A stretch of 55,998 nucleotides of DNA from Rickettsiales bacterium. Its GTDB lineage: Bacteria; Pseudomonadota; Alphaproteobacteria; Methylaequorales; Methylaequoraceae. The translations under genes were made by a program, and so were the position numbers. The DNA is taken from positions 1-55,998 of the forward strand of contig NZHE01000021.1 in NCBI GenBank assembly GCA_002691145.1, read 5' to 3'. This document shows positions 8,796 through 16,409 of the stretch, one piece after another. The notes beneath the pieces were generated by a model. The model did not search any database and was not told where the DNA came from. It worked only from the letters and a program-made list of their open reading frames with translations. Position 1 is the stretch's first letter. Each line of letters begins with the position of its first letter.

Positions 8796-8871
8796 TGGTG
8801 CCCAAGGGAGGAATTGAACCACCGACACAGCGATTTTCAGTCGCTTGCTCTACCAACTGAGCTACTTGGGC
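8796..8871 (-). tRNA. tRNA-Phe (GAA)
   Basis: A full cloverleaf can be drawn on the minus strand. Acceptor GCCCAAG (8871-8865) pairs with CTTGGGC (8806-8800). The D-arm contains AGCTCAGTTGGTAGAGC, the anticodon loop is CTGAAAA with anticodon GAA at 8838-8836, and the T-loop is TTCAATT. Discriminator A is followed by an encoded CCA (8798-8796). It lies between maf and the lipoprotein gene, all on one strand, with the lipoprotein start codon 9 nt beyond the CCA. Confidence 0.97.
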
Positions 8872-8928
8872 AGAAAATAATTGTTTGTAATTTATCATAT
8901 TTTTATATTTAAAAAAAATAAAAAGCAA

Positions 8929-9524
8929 CTAATCATTGCTACTTTTTTTCCATCCTAAACCACTTAGCATATTATTAACATCATATAATGATAAACCTAC
9001 AACATTTGTGTAAGAACCTTTAATCTTTTTAACAAACATAACACCGAAAGATTGGATGGCATAACCACCTGATTTAAGAATACCGTCTCGAAGAAAAGTG
9101 TTATTATTTAATTCTTCCTTTGAAATTCTTTTAAAAAAAACTTCAGTTTTTACTAATCTTGTAACAATTTTTTTTTTGGTGATACTATGCATATACTGCC
9201 ATACACAAAATGTTTTTTTCCTGATAATTCATTTAAATATAATTTTATTTTATCTAATTCGTTTGTTTTTTTATAAATTTTTCCAGCTCTACAAACTACT
9301 GTATCTGCTGCAATTATAAAATGATTCTTGCAAACTTTGTCATTTATTACACTCAATGCTTTAAGTTTTGCAATATTTTTAAAGTTGTCATTTTCATTTT
9401 TAAAGTGTGATTCTTCATCATAATTATGTTCAATAATATGATCAGGTTTTATTCCAATCTGCTTAAGTAGGTCTAACCTTCTTTTGGAGGAGGAGGCTAA
9501 TATAATTTTACTTTTAAGAGCCAA
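8929..9524 (-). pseudogene. maf: maf nucleotide pyrophosphatase, frameshifted in a poly-A run
   Basis: Maf-family nucleoside triphosphate pyrophosphatases hydrolyse non-canonical or modified NTPs. The N-terminal part (9524 to about 9180) starts at a TTG, reads ILASSSKRRLDLLKQIGI, the family signature, and contains the catalytic IIAADTVV. It then shifts after SICIVSPKKK and stops at 9153. The rest continues in another frame (IVTRLVKTEVFFKRIS ... GGYAIQSFG ... VVGLSLYDV) to 8929. The join lies in a run of ten A's (T's at 9168-9177 on the + strand); one more A restores a full protein of about 197 aa. This may be a real mutation, slippage-dependent expression or a homopolymer error. It follows infA by 7 nt. 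Confidence 0.85.
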
Positions 9525-9531
9525 AGCTAAC

Positions 9532-9750
9532 TTATTTAAACCTAAAGGTTATTCTTCCTTTTGTTAAATCATAAGGGGTCATTTCTACGGTTACCCTATC
9601 TCCAGCTAGTACTCTAATTCTGAACTTTCTCATTTTTCCTGCAGTATGAGCTATAATTTCATGATCATTATCAAGCAGAACTCTGAACATTGCATTAGGC
9701 AACAATTCTTTTACTGTTCCATTGAATTCCATCACTTCTTCTTTTGCCAT
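9532..9750 (-). CDS. infA: Translation initiation factor IF-1
   Basis: A 72-aa IF-1, a single S1/OB-fold protein that sits in the ribosomal A site during initiation. It begins [19 protein letters not shown], with [16 protein letters not shown] and [15 protein letters not shown] at the end, all diagnostic. I take the ATG at 9750, preceded by AAGGGGAT, rather than the in-frame ATG 21 nt upstream, because 72 aa and the MAKEE start are the family norm. The gene sits downstream of hisD and upstream of maf; infA-maf order is common in Alphaproteobacteria. Confidence 0.97.
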   Translation of the reverse strand: MAKEEVMEFNGTVKELLPNAMFRVLLDNDHEIIAHTAGKMRKFRIRVLAGDRVTVEMTPYDLTKGRITFRFK

Positions 9751-9801
9751 AAAATCCCCTTTTACATTCAATATTATTATTTAATCAATAAATCAAGGTA
9801 T

Positions 9802-11103
9802 TTATTCCTTATTTTCAATCCGGGTTCTTATAGAAAGGGCATGAGCTCCAAGTCCTTCTTCCTCAGCAAGGTTGATTGCATCAGGACCTATTTTCTTCAA
9901 ACTATTAAAACTACATTTTACTAAAGACGTTCTTTTCATAAAATCAAGAACGTTTAAACCGGATGAGAATCTAGAGGTTTTATTTGTGGGTAGAACGTGG
10001 TTTGGTCCGGCTATATAGTCCCCAATTGCCTCAGGTGTATATTTTCCAATGAATATAGCTCCTGCATTATTTATTTTTTTTAGAAATCTTTCACAATTCT
10101 TAAAACTCAGTTCTAAATGTTCTGGAGATATCTCATTTATGAGTTGAATTGAATCACGTATATTTTGCACTAGAATAATTGCCCCAAAATTTTTGCAACT
10201 TGCCTCTGCTATCCTCCGTCTTTCAAGTTTTTTTAATTCTTCATTAAGACATTTGTTTACACTGTTAGCAAAATTTATGTCATCAGTTATTAATATTGAC
10301 TGTGCTAGTTCATCATGTTCGGCCTGAGATAGTAGGTCAATAGCAATATGTTTTGGATTATTATATTTGTCAGCAACCACTAAAATTTCTGAGGGTCCAG
10401 CAATCATATCTATTCCGACAGTTCCAAAAACTTGTTTTTTTGCTGAAGCTACGTACGCATTTCCTGGACCACAAATTTTATCTACTTTTTTTATAAACTT
10501 TGTTCCATACGCTAAAGCTGCTACTGCTTGTGCACCCCCGATTTTGTAGATTTCTTTAATTTTTAAAAGTTTAGCCGCTGCCAAAATTGTAGGATTAACA
10601 AAGCCACTTGGAGTTGGAACAACCATTACTATTCTTTTAACACCTGCAACTTGTGCTGGTATTACGTTCATAAGTACAGATGATGGATAAGACGCTTTTC
10701 CACCTGGAACATAGCAACCTACAGAACTGACGGGGTGCCATTGTACGCCTAAAGAGACCCCTTCATTGTCAGTATATAGTTCATTTTTTGGCAGCTGTCT
10801 TTTATGATAATTCCTTATTCTTGACATTGCATGTCTTAAAGCCTTTAATACTTTTCTATCAGTAATTTTAAAAGCTTGTTCTATCTCTTTAGTGCTCACA
10901 ACTAAATTATCAAATTTTTTTATTTTAAAATTATCAAACTTTATTGTGTAATCAACTATTGCATTATCTGATTTTTTTTTTACATTTTCAATGATTTCTC
11001 TTGATATACTGTCTATATTTTTCCCCGTAGATTCCCTATTTTTGAATATTTTTAAGAAATCCTGTTTAAAACTTTTTTTATTTTTATCTATTATTTTAAG
11101 CAT
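9802..11103 (-). CDS. hisD: Histidinol dehydrogenase
   Basis: Catalyses the last two steps of histidine synthesis, oxidising L-histidinol to L-histidine with NAD+ and Zn2+. The 433-aa protein has the usual length and conserved blocks: VPGGKASYPSSVLM, GGAQAVAALAYGT, KICGPGNAYV, GPSEILVVAD, SQAEHDELAQS and the C-terminal PEHLEL and AGPNHVLPTN. Histidine and acidic residues in SQAEHDE and in the AGPNH segment correspond to zinc and catalytic ligands. Its start overlaps the end of hisG by 8 nt. The operon order murA-hisG-hisD-infA matches that seen in many Alphaproteobacteria. Confidence 0.98.
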   Translation of the reverse strand: MLKIIDKNKKSFKQDFLKIFKNRESTGKNIDSISREIIENVKKKSDNAIVDYTIKFDNFKIKKFDNLVVSTKEIEQAFKITDRKVLKALRHAMSRIRNYHKRQLPKNELYTDNEGVSLGVQWHPVSSVGCYVPGGKASYPSSVLMNVIPAQVAGVKRIVMVVPTPSGFVNPTILAAAKLLKIKEIYKIGGAQAVAALAYGTKFIKKVDKICGPGNAYVASAKKQVFGTVGIDMIAGPSEILVVADKYNNPKHIAIDLLSQAEHDELAQSILITDDINFANSVNKCLNEELKKLERRRIAEASCKNFGAIILVQNIRDSIQLINEISPEHLELSFKNCERFLKKINNAGAIFIGKYTPEAIGDYIAGPNHVLPTNKTSRFSSGLNVLDFMKRTSLVKCSFNSLKKIGPDAINLAEEEGLGAHALSIRTRIENKE

Positions 11104-11746
11104 AAATTACTTTCTCAAATTTCTTTATCCATTTTGAAATTTCTTTATTCATTACTTTATAAGCAACTTTATTTACTATTAGTTTAGAAGTAATATTCAT
11201 TAAAACCTCTGTCTCTTCAAGCTCATTTTCTTTAAGAGTATTCCCACTAGAAACCAAATCAGCTATTACCGAACACATGTTTAGTTTTGGAGCGAGTTCA
11301 ATCGCTCCATTCAATTTGATACATTCAGCTCTTATTCCTTTATTAGCATAAAAATTTGTGATTATACTTTTATACTTTGTGGCAACCATAATATGACCAA
11401 TTTTAGAGTTTTTGTCATAATTTTCTCCTTTTCTTTTAGCGATCGATAATCTACATTTCCCAATTTTTAAATCTAAGACAGAATAAATTTGTTCATAATT
11501 AAATTCGCTTAATACATCGTTTCCAACGACACCTATCTGAGCAGCTCCAAAAGCTACAAATGTAGCTACGTCAAAGGCTCTAACTCTTATCAGTTTGAGA
11601 TTATTATAATTTGTATTAAAAAATAATTTTCTAGAATCTTCATTGAAAAATTCTTTCTCTGCATTGATTTTAGCTTCTTTCAGAATTGGTATCAATTCAT
11701 CTGATATTCTGCCTTTAGGTAAAGCAATAATGATTTTATTTTTCAT
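11096..11746 (-). CDS. hisG: ATP phosphoribosyltransferase, short form
   Basis: First enzyme of histidine synthesis, condensing ATP with PRPP. At 216 aa it is the short form (HisG-S), lacking the C-terminal ACT-like regulatory domain. Recognisable segments are IALPKGRISDELIPIL at the N-terminus, FGAAQIGVVGNDVL, and ADLVSSGNTLKENEL near 164-178, the PRPP-binding loop. Short forms need the HisRS-like regulatory partner HisZ for activity, and no hisZ lies in this window, so it must be elsewhere. Located 1 nt after murA and overlapping hisD by 8 nt. Confidence 0.97.
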   Translation of the reverse strand: MKNKIIIALPKGRISDELIPILKEAKINAEKEFFNEDSRKLFFNTNYNNLKLIRVRAFDVATFVAFGAAQIGVVGNDVLSEFNYEQIYSVLDLKIGKCRLSIAKRKGENYDKNSKIGHIMVATKYKSIITNFYANKGIRAECIKLNGAIELAPKLNMCSVIADLVSSGNTLKENELEETEVLMNITSKLIVNKVAYKVMNKEISKWIKKFEKVIYA

Positions 11747-11747
11747 C

Positions 11748-13013
11748 CTAACTCTTTAATCTTTTAATTTGAGCATTACAATTAGATAATTTTTTTTCAA
11801 GATTTTCATATCCTCTATCCAAATGATAAACCCTTCTTATTATGGTTTCGCCTCTAGCCATCAGACCTGCTATCACTAGTGAAGAAGATGCTCTTAAATC
11901 CGTTGCCATCACCGGTGCTCCATAAATATTTTTTTTACCACGTATATAAACTTTCGAACCTTTAATATTTATATCTGCTCCCATTCGATTTAATTCTGAA
12001 ACATGCATGAATCTATTTTCAAATATTGTTTCCTCTATAACCGAAAGACCCTTGGATCTTGAAAGTACCGCCGTTAATTGGGCTTGAAGATCAGTTGGGA
12101 ATTCTGGAAAAGGCCCAGTCTTAATATTTACTTTATCCAGAAGTATATTTTTTGATTCTACAAGCAGCGAATTATTATTTTCATATTTAAATTGTAAATT
12201 AGTAAAAAGTTCAAGAGTTTTTTTTAAATTTTGAATTACTGAATTATTTAGTTTTTTTATTTTTAAGCTACCAGAACATCCTAATAAAGCTAAAATATAA
12301 GTTCCAGCCTCAATTCGGTCTGGCATAACAGAAAAATTACATCCTGTTAATTTTTTTTTTCCAAAAATCTCTAATTTTCTAGAACCAACTCCTTTTATTT
12401 CTGCTCCCATTTTATTTAAACAATTACATAAATCCTCTACCTCAGGTTCCATCGCAGCATTTTTAATTATAGTTTTTCCTGTAGCCAATGTGGCTGCCAT
12501 TAATATATTTTCGGTAGCGCCCACTGAAGAGAACGGCAAATCTATTTCAGTTCCAAATAATCCTTTTTTAACGTTTCCTTTAACATACCCACCCTCAATC
12601 TCGAAATTTGCTCCTAGTTTCTCTAATCCAACTAAATGCATATTTATTGGTCTTGAACCTATTGCACATCCTCCTGGCAAAGATACTTTAGCACTTCCAT
12701 ACCGAGCTAGCAAAGGTCCAAGTACAAGAAAAGAAGCTCTCATTTTTCTTACAAGATTATAATCTGCAAAGATATTTTTTGGTTTTTTACTTATAATCTT
12801 TATTTCATTTTCAGAGAAAGAATATTCTGAGTTTAATGATTTTAATAAGCTTAACATTGACGTTACATCTGAGAGCTTTGGGACATTTGATAAACACATT
12901 TGGTCATCTGTTAATAAAGTGCAAGCTAATATAGGCAGAGCTGAATTTTTCGAACCACTTATGCTTATTTCACCTTGCAAGGGTTTACCACCTTTGATTT
13001 GAATTTGATCCAT
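11748..13013 (-). CDS. murA: UDP-N-acetylglucosamine 1-carboxyvinyltransferase
   Basis: First committed step of peptidoglycan synthesis, adding enolpyruvate from PEP to UDP-GlcNAc. The 421-aa protein has the EPSP-synthase-like double fold. Landmarks are the SGSKNSALPILA start (about 19-30), MRASFLVLGPLLARYG, LPGGCAIGSRPINMHL with the PEP-binding Cys (GGCAIG, the fosfomycin target position), and the C-terminal ATDLRASSSLVIAGLMA. It lies 3 nt after dcd and 1 nt before hisG. Together with glmSU and the mre cluster it shows a normal peptidoglycan wall. Confidence 0.98.
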   Translation of the reverse strand: MDQIQIKGGKPLQGEISISGSKNSALPILACTLLTDDQMCLSNVPKLSDVTSMLSLLKSLNSEYSFSENEIKIISKKPKNIFADYNLVRKMRASFLVLGPLLARYGSAKVSLPGGCAIGSRPINMHLVGLEKLGANFEIEGGYVKGNVKKGLFGTEIDLPFSSVGATENILMAATLATGKTIIKNAAMEPEVEDLCNCLNKMGAEIKGVGSRKLEIFGKKKLTGCNFSVMPDRIEAGTYILALLGCSGSLKIKKLNNSVIQNLKKTLELFTNLQFKYENNNSLLVESKNILLDKVNIKTGPFPEFPTDLQAQLTAVLSRSKGLSVIEETIFENRFMHVSELNRMGADINIKGSKVYIRGKKNIYGAPVMATDLRASSSLVIAGLMARGETIIRRVYHLDRGYENLEKKLSNCNAQIKRLKS

Positions 13014-13016
13014 TAA

Positions 13017-13571
13017 CTATAATTTTGGAAGAGTTACACCAGTCTGATTCATATATTTGCCTTTTCTATCAGCATAAGAATTCTTGCACTCTTTATCACT
13101 TTTAAAAAAAAGAAACTGAGCGGCTCCTTCGTTAGCATAAATTTTAGCAGGTAGGGGAGTAGTATTTGAAAATTCCAATGTTACTTGTCCTTCCCATTCA
13201 GGTTCTAGGGGTGTAACATTTACTATTATACCACATCTAGCATAGGTTGATTTACCAACACAAATTACAAGCACATTACGAGGAATTCTGAAATATTCAA
13301 CAGTTCTTGCTAAAACAAAACTATTTGGCGGTATTATGCAATAGTCAGCCTCTTTGTCCACAAAACTTTCACTTAAAAAATTTTTTGGATCTACAGTGAC
13401 TGAGTCAATGTTGGTAAAAACTTTAAATTTATTGGAAACCCTTGCATCATAACCATAAGAAGAAAGACCATAGGATAGCACACCATCTTTCTTTAGACTA
13501 TCTTCAAAAGGTTCTATCATATTTTTGGAAATCACTTGTTGTTTTATCCAATGATCAGGCATTATAGACAT
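13017..13571 (-). CDS. dcd: dCTP deaminase
   Basis: Deaminates dCTP to dUTP, feeding dTMP synthesis through ThyX. The 184-aa trimeric dUTPase-fold protein begins [12 protein letters not shown], with [14 protein letters not shown] and the active-site region [32 protein letters not shown], part of which carries the catalytic Glu and the nucleotide-binding Arg. The C-terminal end is [14 protein letters not shown]. Its ATG shares a base with the stop of the tiny ORF upstream (TAATG), which suggests coupled translation. It heads the murA-his unit together with that tiny ORF. Confidence 0.97.
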   Translation of the reverse strand: MSIMPDHWIKQQVISKNMIEPFEDSLKKDGVLSYGLSSYGYDARVSNKFKVFTNIDSVTVDPKNFLSESFVDKEADYCIIPPNSFVLARTVEYFRIPRNVLVICVGKSTYARCGIIVNVTPLEPEWEGQVTLEFSNTTPLPAKIYANEGAAQFLFFKSDKECKNSYADRKGKYMNQTGVTLPKL

Positions 13572-13675
13572 TATTTTTTACCTTTTTTTCTTCTGTAGAG
13601 ATTTTCTCTAAGTTGTTTTATTCTGTCTTCAATAGTTTTACTCGATTTTTTTTTTTTGAAATTTTCTGTATTCAT
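13571..13675 (-). CDS. Tiny basic protein upstream of dcd
   Basis: A 34-aa ORF starts at an ATG (13675) and stops in TAATG, sharing one base with the dcd start. The product is highly basic: it opens [14 protein letters not shown] and continues [19 protein letters not shown]. The LRENL.RRK motif resembles the tiny Arg/Lys-rich proteins with LRxNLxRRKxQ found beside conserved operons in other Alphaproteobacteria (recalled, not checked). The tight junction to dcd and the fit between dcd and the dCTPase-like gene support it as real. Function unknown; an RNA- or ribosome-associated role would fit its charge but is speculation. Confidence 0.55.
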   Translation of the reverse strand: MNTENFKKKKSSKTIEDRIKQLRENLYRRKKGKK

Positions 13676-13712
13676 TTTATATTCTAATTAAGTATTTAAG
13701 AAAAGAGAATTA

Positions 13713-14051
13713 TCACAGTTCATTATATTTTTTTGAAACACCTTTGCATAATTTCACTGGATACTTTTTTTCATTCTTTTTTATTTTGTTTAAACACGCA
13801 ACTTCGAGATTTATATTTGCAATATCGGCAAACCTTATCAAATAAAGTAATATATCTGCAACTTCGTCTGATATTCTTTCGAATGTTTTTTCATCTGTTA
13901 TTTTTTTATTATTTTCCCATTGAAAGATTTCAAGTAATTCTGATGCCTCTACCGATAGGGCACAAGCTAGATTTTTAAGATTATGAAATTTATCCCAATC
14001 TCTATTTTTTGAAAATTTTCTCAGTAAAAGCTTTATTTTTTTCTCATTCAT
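13713..14051 (-). CDS. MazG-like nucleotide pyrophosphohydrolase (dCTPase-like)
   Basis: A 112-aa all-alpha NTP pyrophosphatase. The metal-binding pattern is visible: VEASELLEIFQW (about 33-44) supplies E-x-x-E, and DEVADILLYLIRFAD (about 62-76) supplies E-x-x-D. This layout and length match the dCTP pyrophosphatase 1/MazG-like branch that removes dCTP or modified dCTP. RDWDKFHNLKNLACAL at the start is also typical. It lies upstream of dcd on the same strand, so two neighbouring genes act on the dCTP pool. Divergent from the unknown gene at 14168. Confidence 0.85.
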   Translation of the reverse strand: MNEKKIKLLLRKFSKNRDWDKFHNLKNLACALSVEASELLEIFQWENNKKITDEKTFERISDEVADILLYLIRFADIANINLEVACLNKIKKNEKKYPVKLCKGVSKKYNEL

Positions 14052-14167
14052 TCATGTATGATAAATTAATAATAACTATAAGTCATAAATATCTATTTTT
14101 TTTTATAGAAAACTAAATTTGCGTTTTTTCAAATTTAATATAGTTTAAATAAAAAAGGATTTATTTT

Positions 14168-14674
14168 TTGAGTGAAAAACTATATTGCCCAAAATGGATT
14201 TTCGATATAGCAGTTGTGGATACAGCTAATAATTATCTTTTAAAAGATATTTCCATAGATATTTCAGCAAAAAAATATGTAAGAGGGTTAAATGCACATT
14301 ATCAAGAAATAAAACTTTTAGAAATAAAATATGGAGCAGAAGCTATTATTTCTTTTTTAGGTCAAATAAAAAAACCATTGTTTGAGCCTTGCGAAGGTTT
14401 GAGGCAGTTCCTATATTTTACTTTGAAATTTGAAAAGAGATTTTTTTTCTCAAGAAAAAGATTTAAAAAGCTAATAGGTTCTCCTTTCGATGGAACTAAG
14501 AAAAAAGAGTACAACGAGGATAAAACACTTGCTGACTTTAAAAAATATATATATTCATTGAGAGCTGATCTAGTAGAAAAAGCTCCAATGAGTTGGACTA
14601 TTGCTGATGATGAGGAGGAGGACTTGCAATTTTTAAAGCCTTTGTTAACAGATAACCTTTTAGATTCAATTTAA
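14168..14674 (+). CDS. Conserved-looking protein of unknown function
   Basis: A 168-aa protein that I do not recognise. It starts at a TTG (14168) behind an AAGGA about 8 nt upstream; no in-frame ATG follows near the start. The sequence opens MSEKLYCPKWIFDIAVVDTA. It is soluble in character, with a basic middle (FFFSRKRFKKLIGSPFDGTKKK) and an acidic stretch (ADDEEEDLQFL) near the C-terminus. No signal peptide, membrane helix or catalytic motif stands out. It ends 5 nt before tRNA-Thr, so the tRNA probably lies in its transcript, followed by a small membrane protein and a symporter. Confidence 0.7.
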   Translation: MSEKLYCPKWIFDIAVVDTANNYLLKDISIDISAKKYVRGLNAHYQEIKLLEIKYGAEAIISFLGQIKKPLFEPCEGLRQFLYFTLKFEKRFFFSRKRFKKLIGSPFDGTKKKEYNEDKTLADFKKYIYSLRADLVEKAPMSWTIADDEEEDLQFLKPLLTDNLLDSI

Positions 14675-14679
14675 ATTGT

Positions 14680-14753
14680 GCCCTTATAGTTTAATGGTAA
14701 AATACGGTCTTGGTAAGACTGAGCTTCCTGGTCAGTACAGGGTAAGGGCACCA
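14680..14753 (+). tRNA. tRNA-Thr (GGT)
   Basis: A complete cloverleaf of 74 nt. Acceptor GCCCTTA pairs with TAAGGGC; the D-arm is GTTT/AAAT with GG in the loop; the anticodon stem CGGTC/GACTG encloses loop TTGGTAA with anticodon GGT at 14712-14714; and CCA is encoded. The T-stem TCCTG/CAGGG is intact, but the T-loop reads GTCAGTA instead of the usual TTCRANN, so positions 54 and 58 are both G. The gene lies 5 nt after an unknown CDS and 11 nt before the next start codon. Confidence 0.88.
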
Positions 14754-14764
14754 AAATAAAAATT

Positions 14765-15007
14765 ATGAGAAAAAGAAAAATTGATTATTGGAGATGGTTG
14801 GGGTTTTTATTGGCAGTTATTGGTGCGATAATTTTAGGAAACGCCAACATTAACTCGCAATGGCTGGGTTGGACTATTTGTTGTTTATCCTGTATGATTT
14901 GGATTAGTATGGGAATAAAAGATAAAGACGTTCCAAGGACTTTGATGGAAGTTATGTACTTTTTTTTAGGTCTAAGAGCAACAGTAAGTTGGTTAAATTA
15001 CATATAG
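14765..15007 (+). CDS. Small membrane protein, three hydrophobic segments
   Basis: An 80-aa protein with hydrophobic segments at about 11-25 (GFLLAVIGAIILGNA), 32-48 (WLGWTICCLSCMIWISM) and 60-78. It begins MRKRKIDYWRWLG, and the basic N-terminus suggests it stays in the cytoplasm. I do not recognise the family with confidence. Its start lies 11 nt after the CCA of tRNA-Thr, with no clear Shine-Dalgarno in that AT-only spacer, so the mRNA would have a very short leader after tRNA processing. It ends 2 nt before the symporter gene and may be cotranslated with it. Confidence 0.7.
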   Translation: MRKRKIDYWRWLGFLLAVIGAIILGNANINSQWLGWTICCLSCMIWISMGIKDKDVPRTLMEVMYFFLGLRATVSWLNYI

Positions 15008-15009
15008 CA

Positions 15010-16233
15010 ATGAATAATAAAAATCTTACTAGAAATATTTTTTTAGCTTTTGTATTTGGTATTATTGTTGGAATAACTTTTAATTTTTCAAAAAATATTT
15101 TTCCTAATATATTTGAAATTGGAACTGAAAGTTTTTTTAACCTAGGTGGTTTAATATTCCTAAAACTTTTGAAAATGTTAGTAGTACCTATAGTTTTTTG
15201 TTCTTTAATTTGTGGAGTTTGTAATCTAAACGATTTCTCAAGTTTGGGGAGAATCAGCGTTAAGACTATTATTTTGTATATTTTTACGACCTCTGTTGCA
15301 ATTACTCTTGCTTTAGTAATAGCATCGTTCTTGAATCCAGGTCTTAGTAATAATAGTTCAATATCAGAACAAATAGTCGAACTTTCAAATGCCCCAAAAC
15401 TATCTGAGGTTTTTATAAATATTATTCCGCAAAATCCTTTTAAAGCACTAGTAGACGGAAATATGCTTCAAGTGATTTTTTTTGCTTTACTACTAGGTAG
15501 TGCTATTTCTTTATGTAAACAAAAAGGGAGTATAATTGCGAATTTTTTTATTAGTCTTAACGATGTAGTGCTTAAAAGTTTAAGTATAATAATGTTTTTT
15601 GCACCAATCGGCATTTTCTGTTTAATTGCAAACACATTTTCAACTCAAGGTTTTGAAATGATAATAGAATTAAGTAAATATTTTTTTACAGTTGTTCTTG
15701 TTTTATTTTTGCACATGTTTTTTTTTTATGGTTCATTAGTAAAAATTTTAGGTAAATTGTCCCCTATTGTTTTCTTTTTTAAGATGAAAGAGGCGATTTT
15801 TTTTGCTTTCTCAACTTCTAGTAGTAGCGCAACAATCCCCATAACTTTGAAAAATGTAAAAGAGAATCTTGGTGTAAAAAATAAAGTAGCATCTTTTACC
15901 ATACCTCTTGGTTCAACAATTAATATGGATGGAACTGCAATTATGCAGGGCGTAGCTACTATATTTATAGCAAACATCTATTCACAAAATTTATTCTTTA
16001 CAGATTTCTTGATGATAATTGTTACAGCAACACTAGCATCCATCGGAACAGCTGGTGTTCCTGGTGTAGGATTAATAATGCTAGGAATGGTATTAAGTCA
16101 AGTAGGATTACCGCTTGAAGGCATAGCAATAGTGATGGGTGTAGACAGATTTCTTGATATGTTAAGAACATCGGTTAACGTCTCTGGAGATGCAATGGTA
16201 AGTTTAGTAATAAATAATTCAGAAAAAACATAA
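15010..16233 (+). CDS. Dicarboxylate/amino acid:cation symporter (DAACS family)
   Basis: A 407-aa inner-membrane carrier of the GltP/DctA family that takes up C4-dicarboxylates or acidic amino acids with Na+ or H+. The hallmark re-entrant loop HP1 is visible as FSTSSSSATIPITLKNV (about 270-290), and TM7 carries NMDGTAIMQG (about 312-321). Between them and around them about eight hydrophobic segments can be read. The ATG at 15010 is preferred over an in-frame TTG at 14989, which would overlap the upstream gene and add no hydrophobic segment. Substrate cannot be decided from sequence alone. Confidence 0.92.
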   Translation: MNNKNLTRNIFLAFVFGIIVGITFNFSKNIFPNIFEIGTESFFNLGGLIFLKLLKMLVVPIVFCSLICGVCNLNDFSSLGRISVKTIILYIFTTSVAITLALVIASFLNPGLSNNSSISEQIVELSNAPKLSEVFINIIPQNPFKALVDGNMLQVIFFALLLGSAISLCKQKGSIIANFFISLNDVVLKSLSIIMFFAPIGIFCLIANTFSTQGFEMIIELSKYFFTVVLVLFLHMFFFYGSLVKILGKLSPIVFFFKMKEAIFFAFSTSSSSATIPITLKNVKENLGVKNKVASFTIPLGSTINMDGTAIMQGVATIFIANIYSQNLFFTDFLMIIVTATLASIGTAGVPGVGLIMLGMVLSQVGLPLEGIAIVMGVDRFLDMLRTSVNVSGDAMVSLVINNSEKT

Positions 16234-16238
16234 GTTAA

Positions 16239-16409
16239 ATGTGGTTTACAGTAGAAGCTGAGGTATTTTTATTTGGAAAAGAAATAGAGTATGTGGATGC
16301 AGACTGCAAAGAAACTGCTGAAATTATTGTATCTCAAAGATTAAAAAAAAGATTCAATTATTCTGATGGACAAGTACAAATAATCTCATGCAAAAAATTT
16401 GAAAATTAG
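16239..16409 (+). CDS. Small 56-aa protein behind the symporter
   Basis: A 56-aa ORF starts with ATG 5 nt after the symporter stop and overlaps the end of the convergent dihydroorotase gene by 4 nt. It opens MWFTVEAEVFLFGKEIEYV and continues DADCKETAEIIVSQRLKKRF, with balanced charged and hydrophobic residues and no signal or membrane segment, which reads like a small folded alpha/beta protein. The amino-acid content is far less skewed to Lys/Asn/Ile/Phe than chance ORFs in this DNA. No family recognised. Probably cotranscribed with the symporter. Confidence 0.68.
   Translation: MWFTVEAEVFLFGKEIEYVDADCKETAEIIVSQRLKKRFNYSDGQVQIISCKKFEN

Noticed and set aside
8624-8860. Plus-strand ORF across the lipoprotein start and tRNA-Phe
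   Set aside because: It translates the antisense of a signal peptide and a tRNA; the tRNA cloverleaf and lipobox explain the sequence.
8929-9192. Separate small gene starting MHSITKKK
   Set aside because: It is the C-terminal part of Maf in a shifted frame; the apparent ATG is an accident upstream of the poly-A run.
12490-12762. 90-codon plus-strand ORF inside murA
   Set aside because: Antisense shadow of a strongly conserved gene; proline/serine-rich composition of the kind produced by reading murA backwards.
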